Source: Lachnospira eligens (GTDB lineage Bacteria; Bacillota; Clostridia; Lachnospirales; Lachnospiraceae). Taken from it: DNA of 64,000 bases. The notes beneath the pieces were generated by a model. That model ran no database searches and was not told where the DNA came from. It saw only the letters and a list, made by a program, of their open reading frames with translations. The DNA lies in assembly GCF_009680455.1 (NCBI RefSeq), contig NZ_WKRD01000003.1:124001-188000 (forward strand), written 5' to 3'. Position 1 is the stretch's first letter. Each line of letters starts with the position of its first letter. Of the stretch, positions 36,011 through 44,598 are shown piece after piece. Position numbers and translations under genes: made by a program.

Positions 36011-37447
36011 TTAATTAAAATGTTCTTTCAATTCACCAGAAAGCTTTAAGACATGCTCGATGCCATCGTCAACATTCGAAACGGCTTCTTCCTGCTGGCG
36101 GATGCTCTCTGAAATATTAGATATCATTGCAGCGTTCTCTTCAGAGGTAGCAACAAGCGTCTGAATGTCTGAGTTAACGTTGTCAAAAGCTGTCCTGACA
36201 GATTCGATTACCTTATACTGTTCCCTTACAAGATTGTGTGCAACTTCTGTTGAATCATTAATTCCGGTGAGGACATTGACAAGAGTGTCCATCTTGGAAA
36301 CAACATCATTAGCTGATTCAGCACCTGCATTCACGCGGTTAGAAACTTCATCTGTCATACCTGAAAGACCGTTAATGATTTTGTGTATATTGTCTGCAGC
36401 TTCTGAACTCTGTTCAGAAAGATGACGGATTTCATCTGCAACTACAGCAAATCCTTTACCATGTTCACCGGCTCTTGCGGCTTCAATTGAGGCATTAAGG
36501 GAAAGAAGATTAGTCTGGGCTGCAATTGCGTTGATTTCTTCAAGAATTGAAGTAATCTTAGACATCTCGTTCATAAGCTCAGACATAGCTCCTCTGGCAG
36601 AGCCAACAGTTTCTGCCATCTCCGAAAGAGTGTTTTTAACAACATTTACTTCGTTATTACCGGCTCTGACTGATGTATCAACTTTTTCGAAGCCAGCATC
36701 AAGCTCTTTGGAAAGCTCATAATTCTTATTGATTTCATCGGTGGCATCCTGAATTCTCTCAGTTACAGATATAGTTGCATTGGTTGTATCGTCAATAACG
36801 GTATTCATCTGAGAAGCAGCTTCATTTACCTTAGTTGCCTGTTCAGATAAGTTATCAAGACCGTTTTTACAATTTTCGATAGCTGAATTAAGATTAATGG
36901 CTATGTCATTGGCTGCATGTGAGTTGCTGTTAATAGTAGATAGTGTTTCTTCACTCTGAGAAAGAAGCTCTCGTCCTCTGTCAACAGCTTTGTATAAAAT
37001 AATAGCAACAAGGTCAAAAAGGAATACCTTTGTAAAGGCATCTACTCTGTCGTAATTAGCCCCATCAATAACGAATGGGAAAAATATGGTACATATAAGT
37101 GCAATATTAGCAACAGGAACAGAGTAATATATAATGTACTTCTTATCAAAATATAATGCCATCATTGATAGAAATACAAAGTTGGCAAGAAATGCAACTG
37201 AGTTGCCGCCTAAAACAAAAGCATATACAAATGTAGCAATTGAAGGCGTAAGATTAATGAGCAAAGCTTTAATAAAATGATTCTGAATTAAGAACTTACC
37301 AATACCAGCAGCAATAAGACTGGCAAGCATTATGCCAATTCCGATAAATGCACGGATATTAATCCCTTCTGAAAAAAATGTCATAACTGATAATGCAATT
37401 GTTCCAACTAAAACAATAAGATAGTTGTGTGAATGTAATTTATCCAT
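36011..37447 (-). CDS. Methyl-accepting chemotaxis protein with a polytopic membrane sensor
   Basis: 478 residues. The first ~155 residues are six or so membrane helices with almost no external loops, so it lacks the usual periplasmic ligand domain and probably senses within the membrane or through energy state. The cytoplasmic signalling hairpin tip is [35 protein letters not shown]. No HAMP domain is evident. GGAGG lies before MDKLHSHN. Monocistronic. It implies a chemotaxis system and flagella elsewhere in the genome. Confidence 0.9.
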   Translation of the reverse strand: MDKLHSHNYLIVLVGTIALSVMTFFSEGINIRAFIGIGIMLASLIAAGIGKFLIQNHFIKALLINLTPSIATFVYAFVLGGNSVAFLANFVFLSMMALYFDKKYIIYYSVPVANIALICTIFFPFVIDGANYDRVDAFTKVFLFDLVAIILYKAVDRGRELLSQSEETLSTINSNSHAANDIAINLNSAIENCKNGLDNLSEQATKVNEAASQMNTVIDDTTNATISVTERIQDATDEINKNYELSKELDAGFEKVDTSVRAGNNEVNVVKNTLSEMAETVGSARGAMSELMNEMSKITSILEEINAIAAQTNLLSLNASIEAARAGEHGKGFAVVADEIRHLSEQSSEAADNIHKIINGLSGMTDEVSNRVNAGAESANDVVSKMDTLVNVLTGINDSTEVAHNLVREQYKVIESVRTAFDNVNSDIQTLVATSEENAAMISNISESIRQQEEAVSNVDDGIEHVLKLSGELKEHFN

Positions 37448-37536
37448 TAGTTCCTCCCTAAAAATAATATTAAATTGTTCGAAAATTAATATAAAAATAA
37501 TAGCATTTTTAAATACAAAAATCAATGATTAACAGG

Positions 37537-37565
37537 TTGACATTATGTAAAATTTGAAATATACT
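37537..37565 (+). promoter_or_regulatory. Promoter of the T-box-thrS transcript
   Basis: TTGACA (37537-37542), 17-nt spacer, TATACT (37560-37565), immediately before the T-box leader. Confidence 0.85.
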
Positions 37566-37570
37566 TCTTA

Positions 37571-37813
37571 CTAAAGCGTTGACGAGAAGAGTACTATGTT
37601 ACGGTTCTACAGAGAGAAGCATATATGGTGGAAGTGCTTTAGAATACGGATATGGGAAAACCACCTCTGAGCGGCCCCAATACGGCACGGTGATTCCGTT
37701 ATAATCATAATGAGATGTTCTCCTGATTGAGAGAATAATAAGGGTGGAACCGCGGATTGAATATTCGCCCCTTATACAGCAAGCTGGAAAGCCACTGTAT
37801 AAGGGGCTTTTTT
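37571..37813 (+). ncRNA. T-box riboswitch (threonine)
   Basis: The T-box sequence AGGGTGGAACCGCG is at 37741-37754, followed by a terminator stem GCCCCTTATACAG / CTGTATAAGGGGC with T6 (37767-37813). The distal part of stem I shows the AGAGAGAAG / AG-bulge region. The likely specifier is ACC (37658-37660), a Thr codon in GGGAAAACCACC, which agrees with thrS downstream. Uncharged tRNA-Thr would pair with the T-box bulge and prevent termination. Confidence 0.93.
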
Positions 37814-37821
37814 GCGCGAGT

Positions 37822-37961
37822 AGCGATGAGAATATACAGGGAAAGTCAACAGCTGTGCTTGCACAGGGTGTGGACTTTGCATGGATATTCGAGGAGCACC
37901 GCGACAGTGACAGAGCGAAGCTCTGGAACATGAGCTACGAGCACAAGCAGCGATGAGAATA
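37822..37961. repeat. Hairpin unit between 13-bp direct repeats in the thrS leader
   Basis: AGCGATGAGAATA occurs at 37822-37834 and 37949-37961. Between them lie a long hairpin (AAAGTC-CTGTG-cttg-CACAG-GACTTT, extended by GAATAT / ATATTC, 37831-37890) and CAGAGC-gaa-GCTCTG. It sits between the T-box terminator and the thrS ribosome site and would be in the mature 5' UTR. It looks inserted. Confidence 0.65.
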
Positions 37962-37995
37962 GCAACAAAAATATTAACACAAAAGGAGATTTATC

Positions 37996-39771
37996 ATGGT
38001 TAATTTTAAGGAAGATGAAAGACTGAATACTCTTAATCATTCATGTGCACATGTTATGGCACAGGCAGTTAAGCATTTATATCCACATGCTAAGTTCTGG
38101 GTTGGACCAGTAGTTAAAGAGGGATTCTATTATGATATAGACCTTGGAGATAATGTAATCAATGACGAAGCTATTGAAGCTATCGAAAAAGAAATGAAGA
38201 AAATCTGCAAGGAAGGCAAGAAGATATACAGAAGAGAAGTTTCTAAGCAAGAAGCCCTTGAGATGTTCAAGGATGATATGTATAAGCTTGACCTTATAAG
38301 CGGTCTTGAAGATGGCAACATTACAGTATATGACCAGGGCGATTTCACAGACCTCTGCCGTGGCCCTCATGTTGATAATACTAAGCTCTGCAAGAATTTC
38401 AAGCTTGTTAAATATTCTGGTGTATACTGGAAGGGCGATGCTAACAATCATGTAATGCAGAGAATCTATGGTGTATGTTTCCCAACAGCTGAGGAGCTTG
38501 AAGAACATCTTAAGCTTCTTGAGGAAGCAAAGGAGCGTGACCACAGAAAGATTGGCAAGGAAATGGAACTTTTCATGTCAGATGACTTAATCGGCCGTGG
38601 ACTTCCAATGTTCTTACCAAAGGGATATACAGTATGGCAGGAGCTTGAGAATTACATTAAGGACAAGGAAAGAAAGCTTGGATACCTTCATGTAATGACA
38701 CCATGTGTTGGTACAGTTAATCTTTACAAGACATCAGGCCACTGGGATCACTACAAGGAAAACATGTTCCCAGCTATGGAAGTTGAAGGCGAATCATTTG
38801 TCTTAAGACCAATGAACTGCCCTCACCACATGATGATATATGCTAACAAAATGCATTCTTATAAGGATCTTCCTATAAGAATCGGTGAGATTGCACATGA
38901 CTTCAGATTTGAGGCAAGTGGAACATTAAAGGGTATTGAGAGAGGAAGACATTTCTGCCAGAATGATGCCCATCTTTTCGTAACACCAGAGCAGATTGAG
39001 TCAGAATTTGCCAAGGTTGTAGACCTTATATTTGAGACATACAAGGATTTCAATATTACAGATTACCGCTGTGTTCTCTCATTAAGAGATCCAGAGGATA
39101 AGGTAAAGTATCATGATGATGATGAAATGTGGAACAATGCTGAGAACGCATTAAGAAAGGTTCTTAATGATATCGGAATTGAGTACACAGAGGAAATCGG
39201 AGAGGCTGCATTCTACGGACCTAAGCTTGATGTAAATGTTAAGCCTGCTATAGGTAATGAATATACATTATCAACATGCCAGCTTGATTTCTGTCTTCCA
39301 TCTAAGTTCAACTTAACATACATTGATAAAGATGGACAGAGAAAGACACCTGTAGTTCTTCACAGAGCTATCCTTGGTTCTCTTGACAGATTCATGGCTT
39401 ATATACTTGAGGAGACAAAGGGTAACCTTCCATTATGGCTTGCTCCTGTACAGGCTACAATTCTTCCGGTTAAGAATGAAGATGAAGAGTTAAATGCTTA
39501 TGCTCATGGGCTCTATGATTATCTTGCAGATAATGGAATCAGAGTTGAGATTGATGAGAGAGCAGAAAAGCTTGGATACAGAGTAAGAGAAGCTCAGGTA
39601 AAGAAGATTCCTTACCTTATTGTACTTGGTAAGAATGAAGCAGCAGAAGGAACTGTAAGCTACAGACTCCACGGAGAGCAGAAGTCAACTACAGTATCTA
39701 AGGACGAATTTGTTGCAATGCTTAAAGATGAGATTGCTACTAAGAAGAATAATCCTGTAGCAGCTAAATAA
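37996..39771 (+). CDS. thrS: Threonine-tRNA ligase without TGS domain
   Basis: 591 residues, about 50 shorter than the common ~640. It starts directly at the editing domain (NHSCAHVMAQAVKHLYP, HxxxH) and lacks the N-terminal TGS domain. The class II core is complete: FVLRPMNCPHHM with the zinc Cys, motif 2 FRFEASGTLKGIERGR, motif 3 LGSLDRFMAYILEE, and the anticodon-binding domain (PVQATILPV). AAAAGGAG precedes the ATG. Charges tRNA-Thr; controlled by the T-box upstream. TGS-less ThrRS forms are known in some Clostridia. Confidence 0.96.
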   Translation: MVNFKEDERLNTLNHSCAHVMAQAVKHLYPHAKFWVGPVVKEGFYYDIDLGDNVINDEAIEAIEKEMKKICKEGKKIYRREVSKQEALEMFKDDMYKLDLISGLEDGNITVYDQGDFTDLCRGPHVDNTKLCKNFKLVKYSGVYWKGDANNHVMQRIYGVCFPTAEELEEHLKLLEEAKERDHRKIGKEMELFMSDDLIGRGLPMFLPKGYTVWQELENYIKDKERKLGYLHVMTPCVGTVNLYKTSGHWDHYKENMFPAMEVEGESFVLRPMNCPHHMMIYANKMHSYKDLPIRIGEIAHDFRFEASGTLKGIERGRHFCQNDAHLFVTPEQIESEFAKVVDLIFETYKDFNITDYRCVLSLRDPEDKVKYHDDDEMWNNAENALRKVLNDIGIEYTEEIGEAAFYGPKLDVNVKPAIGNEYTLSTCQLDFCLPSKFNLTYIDKDGQRKTPVVLHRAILGSLDRFMAYILEETKGNLPLWLAPVQATILPVKNEDEELNAYAHGLYDYLADNGIRVEIDERAEKLGYRVREAQVKKIPYLIVLGKNEAAEGTVSYRLHGEQKSTTVSKDEFVAMLKDEIATKKNNPVAAK

Positions 39772-39790
39772 TCAGACTGACCTTACAGAA

Positions 39791-39843
39791 AGAAGCGTGA
39801 CAATATGTAATGTTTTATGTATTGTCATGCTTCTTGTTTATAT
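39791..39843 (+). terminator. Intrinsic terminator after thrS
   Basis: GAAGCGTGACAATA / TATTGTCATGCTTC stem followed by TTGTTTAT. Confidence 0.82.
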
Positions 39844-39866
39844 TTCATAAAACAATAGGAAAATAA

Positions 39867-41498
39867 ATGGCTAGATATTACTATAAAAAGAAAAAGAAGA
39901 AATTCGTACCTAAAGATTTAGCAAGTCTTAAAGAACTTAAGATAAAGACTGCATTAATGGAGAGTATTCCTGAGGATATAACACAGCTGTATCCTGAAGC
40001 CAGAAATATAAAGAGACATTTTATACTTCATATAGGGGAGACTAATACAGGAAAGACACATGATGCACTAGAAGATTTTTATAATGCCGGTTCAGGAATG
40101 TATCTTGCACCCCTGAGACTTCTTGCACTTGAGATTCAGGAGATGAGTCTTGCAAGAGGAATTAACTGTTCGTTGACGACAGGCGAGGAGAAGGATATAA
40201 GAGATGGTGCAAAGCATTTATCCTGTACAGTTGAGAAAATGGATATGAGCAGACATTTTGATGTCTGTGTAATAGATGAGGCACAGATGGTAGCCGACTC
40301 AGACAGAGGCTGGGCGTGGACAGAGGCAATTCTTGGCGTTAATGCTGATGTTGTACATGTATGCATGTCGCCGAATGCAATACATATTGTTAAAATGCTT
40401 ATAAAAATGTGTGGAGATACATATACGGATATAAGACATAAAAGGAATTCAAGACTTATAGTTGAAGACCATGATTTCATATTTCCGGATGATATACGGG
40501 ATGGAGATGCTTTAGTAGCATTTTCACGTAGAAAAGTTCTTATGCTTGCAACCCTTCTAAAGAAGGAAGGGTATAAAGTAAGTGTTATATACGGTTCACT
40601 TCCATACAGTGTGCGAAAAGCAGAGGTTGCCAGATTCTTAAATGGAGAGAGCAGAATTGTAGTATGTACAGATGCTATTGGAATGGGAGTAAATCTTCCT
40701 ATAAGAAGAATAATATTTACTGAGTCGAAAAAATTCGATGGCAAATCCAAAAGATTTCTTAACATGAGTGAGGTTAAGCAGATTGCCGGAAGAGCAGGAA
40801 GAAAGGGGATGTATGACCAGGGGTATGTCAACTCAATAGAGGACAGGGACCAGATAGGTGAACTGCTTCATGGAAGATATGAGCAGATAACAAGCTGCGT
40901 TATACAGCCGCCAAGAAAAGTTCTGGATATGCCATACAGCCTTTCAGAGATATTTAAGATATGGTTAAAGACGATTGAAAAGAAATGCTTTTCAGTTGCT
41001 GACTTAAAGAACAGGATTAAACTTGCTGAATACATTGAGAAAAAACATGGTGAGAAGATTAATAAAGATCTTGAATACAGTCTTATTAACATTCCATTTG
41101 ATGAGAATAGCGAGAAACTTAAATATTTGTGGCAGGATCTTGTTGATATGACAGCTGACGGTGAACCGGTAAGCAGGATGTGGTATTATGTAGATACTGA
41201 ATCTGAAGATATAGAAGCCATGAAGCTGGATGACCTTGAACAGTTGTATAAGAAGATGGATCTGCTTAATTCGTACTGTAATGCTCTTAATATATCAGAA
41301 TATGATGAGCGTATCAGAATGCTTAAAGAGGAGATATCAGAACGCATAGTAAGAGAACTTACTAATGGTGAATTCTTCAACAAATGTAAACGCTGTGGGA
41401 AGAGACTGGAATGGAATCATAGATTTGGCATGTGTGAAAAATGTTACGAGATAAATAAGCTGGAAAGAATGCGCTATAAAGCAGATAAATGGAGATAA
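39867..41498 (+). CDS. SUV3-like superfamily 2 RNA helicase
   Basis: 543 residues. Motif I GETNTGKT, Ia APLRLLALE, motif II DEAQM, motif III-like VCMSPNA, motif V VCTDAIGMGVNLP and motif VI QIAGRAGRKG. The GxTNxGKT and the order of motifs match SUV3, the helicase of the mitochondrial RNA degradosome, rather than RecQ or DEAD-box proteins. The N-terminus is Lys-rich (KKKKKK), suiting RNA binding, and the last 45 residues hold a four-Cys zinc ribbon (CKRCGKR...MCEKCYE). Predicted role: RNA unwinding in decay or processing. It appears monocistronic, downstream of thrS. Confidence 0.82.
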   Translation: MARYYYKKKKKKFVPKDLASLKELKIKTALMESIPEDITQLYPEARNIKRHFILHIGETNTGKTHDALEDFYNAGSGMYLAPLRLLALEIQEMSLARGINCSLTTGEEKDIRDGAKHLSCTVEKMDMSRHFDVCVIDEAQMVADSDRGWAWTEAILGVNADVVHVCMSPNAIHIVKMLIKMCGDTYTDIRHKRNSRLIVEDHDFIFPDDIRDGDALVAFSRRKVLMLATLLKKEGYKVSVIYGSLPYSVRKAEVARFLNGESRIVVCTDAIGMGVNLPIRRIIFTESKKFDGKSKRFLNMSEVKQIAGRAGRKGMYDQGYVNSIEDRDQIGELLHGRYEQITSCVIQPPRKVLDMPYSLSEIFKIWLKTIEKKCFSVADLKNRIKLAEYIEKKHGEKINKDLEYSLINIPFDENSEKLKYLWQDLVDMTADGEPVSRMWYYVDTESEDIEAMKLDDLEQLYKKMDLLNSYCNALNISEYDERIRMLKEEISERIVRELTNGEFFNKCKRCGKRLEWNHRFGMCEKCYEINKLERMRYKADKWR

Positions 41499-41502
41499 AA
41501 AG

Positions 41503-41608
41503 GTCTACATTTTGCTTTTTTATGCGAACATAAGCAATTCGAACTGACAATATATAGGGGATATGTTATATTTAATGCACCAAATATATGTTTTTATAAA
41601 ATGTAGAC
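41503..41608. promoter_or_regulatory. pflA promoter flanked by an 11-bp inverted repeat
   Basis: CTGACA (41544-41549), 17-nt spacer, TATATT (41567-41572). GTCTACATTTT (41503-41513) and AAAATGTAGAC (41598-41608) bracket the promoter 84 nt apart. They could be paired operator halves acting by looping, or form a stem in the 5' region. Confidence 0.6.
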
Positions 41609-41681
41609 ATTTTTGGAGTAAATTATCGTTATTAAGTGATAATACATTATAAAGTAATAATTATTGGAAGAGGAAAATGCT

Positions 41682-42443
41682 ATGAGTGAAAGTATTAAAG
41701 GTAGAATTCATCAGGTAGAAAGCTTTGGTTCGGTTGATGGACCAGGGGTAAGATATATTGTATTTCTTAAGGGCTGCCATATGAGATGCAGATATTGTCA
41801 TAATCCTGAGACATGGAAAGAAGAAGGCGGAACATTAGAAACAGCGCAGGAAGTGTTCGATAAAGCTTATCGTTACAGAAATTACTGGAAGAATGGTGGC
41901 GGAATCACTGTAAGTGGTGGAGAGGCGCTTCTTCAGATGGAATTTGTGACAGAACTCTTTGAAATTGCGAAAAAGAATGGTGTGCATACAACTCTTGATA
42001 CGTCAGGTAATCCTTTTAAGATGGAGCCGGAATATCTGGAAAAGTTTGACAGGCTGATGGCTGTTACAGACCTTTTTCTTCTTGATATTAAGGAGATTAA
42101 TGATGAGAAGCACAAGGACCTTACAGGTTGGACTAATAAGAACATCCTTGACCTTGCAAAGTATCTTTCTGACCATGATAAGGATATGTGGATAAGAAAT
42201 GTTCTTGTTCCAGGAGTGACAGACGCACAGGAAGACCTTGAACAGTTAAGGGATTTTGTTGCCAGTTTAAAGACTGTTAAGAGATTTGAAGTGCTTCCAT
42301 ATCATACACTTGGAGTATTTAAGTGGGAGGAATTAGGAATTCCGTATACACTTTCTGATGTAATGCCACCTGATAAGGAACAGATAGCAAGAGCTAATGA
42401 TATATTAAGAACAGCAGAATACACAGGATATCTTGAAAAATAA
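41682..42443 (+). CDS. pflA: Pyruvate formate-lyase activating enzyme
   Basis: 253 residues of the radical SAM family. The cluster motif CHMRCRYC follows SVDGPGVRYIVFLKG, and TVSGGEALLQ is the GGE SAM-binding motif. It generates the glycyl radical on pyruvate formate-lyase under anaerobiosis. The ATG behind AGAGGA is chosen; an in-frame ATG six codons upstream lies over that site. No pflB gene is next to it, which is unusual because the two are often adjacent. Confidence 0.93.
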   Translation: MSESIKGRIHQVESFGSVDGPGVRYIVFLKGCHMRCRYCHNPETWKEEGGTLETAQEVFDKAYRYRNYWKNGGGITVSGGEALLQMEFVTELFEIAKKNGVHTTLDTSGNPFKMEPEYLEKFDRLMAVTDLFLLDIKEINDEKHKDLTGWTNKNILDLAKYLSDHDKDMWIRNVLVPGVTDAQEDLEQLRDFVASLKTVKRFEVLPYHTLGVFKWEELGIPYTLSDVMPPDKEQIARANDILRTAEYTGYLEK

Positions 42444-42463
42444 GATATTGGAACAGAAATAAT

Positions 42464-42495
42464 AAGCCCTCGGACAAGATTGCGTCCGGGGGCTT
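42464..42495. terminator. Bidirectional hairpin between pflA and the XRE gene
   Basis: AAGCCCTCGGAC / GTCCGGGGGCTT, 12-bp stem with one wobble; T-run weak on the plus strand. Confidence 0.7.
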
Positions 42496-42511
42496 AATGT
42501 GTTTAATGAAA

Positions 42512-42859
42512 TTATTTGCAGCCTGACCTTAAACCGTCATTAAGACCTTCAATATATGAAAGAGCCTTTTCCTTTCCAGAAGCATTAAGCTTCTTATAGT
42601 AGCCTAATAATCTTGTCTCGTTGTCGGATAAAGACTGAACCTGAATCATATTTCTGACATTAGATTTCATCATTATGTAATCCATGCTTGCATCTAATAT
42701 ACTGCTTAATTTCATAAGAGATGAGACACTTGGAAGATGCCTTCCTTGTTCGTATGCACTTATTGTTTCCTGGGCAACTCCAAGCTCGGTGCTTAATCTT
42801 ACCTGTGTTATATGTTTTTCCTCGCGTAATTCACGGATTCTGTTATGATATTCCTGCAT
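42512..42859 (-). CDS. XRE family transcriptional regulator
   Basis: 115 residues. The N-terminal lambda-repressor-like HTH reads IRELREEKHITQVRLSTELGVAQETISAYEQGRHLPSV; the C-terminal ~45 residues are helical (LLGYYKKLNASGKEKALSYIEGL) and probably dimerise. The start is the ATG after GGAGGAATACC. It diverges from the CAP lipoprotein gene across a region with repeated ATGGTAA sequences, a natural place for its operators. Confidence 0.88.
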   Translation of the reverse strand: MQEYHNRIRELREEKHITQVRLSTELGVAQETISAYEQGRHLPSVSSLMKLSSILDASMDYIMMKSNVRNMIQVQSLSDNETRLLGYYKKLNASGKEKALSYIEGLNDGLRSGCK

Positions 42860-42941
42860 CTGGTATTCCTCCATAGTTTATCTGATTGCAAATCCACTAT
42901 AAGAAAAATAACATTTTATAAGCCTGATATTAGTGGTGAGA

Positions 42942-43005
42942 ATGGTAAAATATGGTAATTATATAGGCTGATATGGTAATAAAGGGTAAAAAAGATATAT
43001 GGTAA
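42942..43005. promoter_or_regulatory. Array of ATGGTAA direct repeats
   Basis: ATGGTAA at 42942, 42952, 42973 and 42999 with a related GGGTAA at 42984; several are followed by AAAT, giving TGGTAAAAT, which also looks like an extended -10. Spacings are roughly whole helical turns for the first three. Candidate operator cluster for the divergent XRE gene or the CAP gene. Confidence 0.5.
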
Positions 43006-43077
43006 AATATATGATATTGTGTTATTATTCTAAATAGCAGCATTGCTGTTGTAGAGAGGAAACAGGGGTATACAATT

Positions 43078-43938
43078 ATGAAAAGAAAAAATGCAGCTGT
43101 ATTAATGACAGCAGTCATTATTGGAGGACTGCTTACAAGCTGTGGCAGTGCATACAATAATGCTAATGGGAAGAATTCTGACAATACTGTAGAGACACAG
43201 ACTACAGTAAGAACCGTTGTCAATGGAGAAACCAAAACTGATGGTAATAATGTTAAGACAGCTGATAAAGAAACCGGGGATTTTACACAGGAAGTAACCA
43301 GTGAAGAGAATAACCTGACAGATAATGATATTGCTGGTAATACAGAGGCATCAGAACAACAGGCTTTTGATGATTTGTCACAGGCAGGTGGTTATGAGAA
43401 TAATTCCGGACAGGAATCATGGGAAGACAGTGATTCGGGAGATGTGGAACATTTAGGAGAAAAGAATGAGAACAATAAAGCTGAATTGGGAAATTCCTGT
43501 GAAGAAAATTATAATACAAGTTTTTTTAGACAATATGACATAGATGTTATAAAACTTGTGAACGCTGAAAGGCAAAAGTGCGGTATTGAACCGCTTGAAT
43601 TAGATGCAGCAATGTGTAAGGCGGCTGGTATAAGAGCGGTTGAGTTAGATTACACAGGAAAATTGAGCCATAGTAGACCTAACAGACCTCAAAATGATAA
43701 TATGTCGGGATCAGCTTTGGATGAATGCGGAGTCTCATGGGAAGAGTGTGGTGAGAATATCGCAGGAGCAACTTACGAAATGACACCAGAAGAATTGGTA
43801 AAAAGTTGGATGAATTCTCCTGCACATAAAGAGAATATATTAGATCCTATATATACAAAAATGGGGCTGGGTTATAGTAATTCAGGCTGTGGAGCAGGAA
43901 GGTACAGTCATTACTGGGCACAGGAATTTGCTGGATAA
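43078..43938 (+). CDS. CAP (SCP/PR1-like) domain lipoprotein
   Basis: 286 residues. Lipoprotein signal with LLTSC, a long Asn/Thr/Glu-rich low-complexity linker (residues ~25-145), then a CAP domain (~150-286): KLVNAERQKCGIEPLELD, His/Glu cavity residues in KLSHSRPN and ECGENIA, and WMNSPAHKENIL. Bacterial CAP proteins are surface proteins with roles from spore coat to adhesion; no specific role can be named. It is monocistronic and ends at a good terminator. Confidence 0.9.
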   Translation: MKRKNAAVLMTAVIIGGLLTSCGSAYNNANGKNSDNTVETQTTVRTVVNGETKTDGNNVKTADKETGDFTQEVTSEENNLTDNDIAGNTEASEQQAFDDLSQAGGYENNSGQESWEDSDSGDVEHLGEKNENNKAELGNSCEENYNTSFFRQYDIDVIKLVNAERQKCGIEPLELDAAMCKAAGIRAVELDYTGKLSHSRPNRPQNDNMSGSALDECGVSWEECGENIAGATYEMTPEELVKSWMNSPAHKENILDPIYTKMGLGYSNSGCGAGRYSHYWAQEFAG

Positions 43939-43955
43939 AAAGAATATGTAAAATA

Positions 43956-43992
43956 GAAAGAGCCATGCCGGATAATCAGGTATGGCTCTTTC
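43956..43992. terminator. Bidirectional intrinsic terminator
   Basis: GAAAGAGCCAT / ATGGCTCTTTC stem between the converging CAP and DtxR-type genes. Confidence 0.85.
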
Positions 43993-44017
43993 CGAGAAGG
44001 AAATTATATGAGAAAAA

Positions 44018-44380
44018 TTAAGATATAGCTTTCTTAATAGCGTTAAATGATTCCTTGCTTATATCATGTTCGATACGGCAGGCATCTTCTTCAGCAACTT
44101 TAGGATTAACACCAAGCCTTATGAGCCATGATGTAAGGAGCTGGTGACGCTCATATATCATCTCAGCAATCTCTTTACCTGATTCTGTAAGATATATGTA
44201 CCCCTCTTTAGTTACCGTTATATGATTAGATTCCCTCAAATTCTTCATCGCAATACTGACGCTTGATTTCTTGAAACCTAACTCATTGGCAACATCTATT
44301 GAACGAACCACAGGAAGCTTTTTGCTTAACATTAATATTGATTCAAGATAGTTTTCTGCTGATTCATGAATAACTGACAT
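44018..44380 (-). CDS. DtxR/MntR family metal-dependent regulator
   Basis: 120 residues: wHTH ESAENYLESILMLSKKLPVVRSIDVANELGFKKSSVSIAMKNL and a dimerisation/metal domain with EIAEMIYERHQLLTSWLIRLGV and EEDACRIEHDISKESF, containing the Glu/His/Cys ligands typical for Mn2+ or Fe2+. No SH3 domain, so closer to MntR than DtxR in length. It should repress metal uptake genes; no such gene is adjacent. Confidence 0.9.
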   Translation of the reverse strand: MSVIHESAENYLESILMLSKKLPVVRSIDVANELGFKKSSVSIAMKNLRESNHITVTKEGYIYLTESGKEIAEMIYERHQLLTSWLIRLGVNPKVAEEDACRIEHDISKESFNAIKKAIS

Positions 44381-44421
44381 AATTATATCCCCCGATTACT
44401 TATAACGATATTGATACATAG

Positions 44422-44450
44422 ATTATAACACGCATGTATATTTAATGCAA
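44422..44450 (-). promoter_or_regulatory. Promoter of the DtxR/MntR-type gene
   Basis: Minus strand TTGCAT (44450-44445), 17-nt spacer, TATAAT (44427-44422), about 40 nt from the start codon. Confidence 0.8.
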
Positions 44451-44598
44451 ATGTGCTGAATATAAATTAATCATAAAATTTGTCAAAATACTTGGTAAAA
44501 TATGGAGACAAAAGCTTATCGGTGTTGCAAATATACTGAATGCAGTTTAAAATGTAAAGAAGTGTATGTAAGATATTATTATGTTAGAGGGTGTTTTT

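Noticed and set aside
37744..37956. Plus-strand 70-codon reading frame over the T-box terminator
   Set aside because: It runs through the T-box motif and terminator hairpins, which explain the sequence; no coding pattern.
37822..37961. Insertion sequence in the thrS leader
   Set aside because: There is no transposase; at most a non-autonomous hairpin unit, so it was listed as a repeat.
40136..40831. Long minus-strand reading frame inside the helicase gene
   Set aside because: It is antisense to well-conserved helicase motifs and has no recognisable domain.
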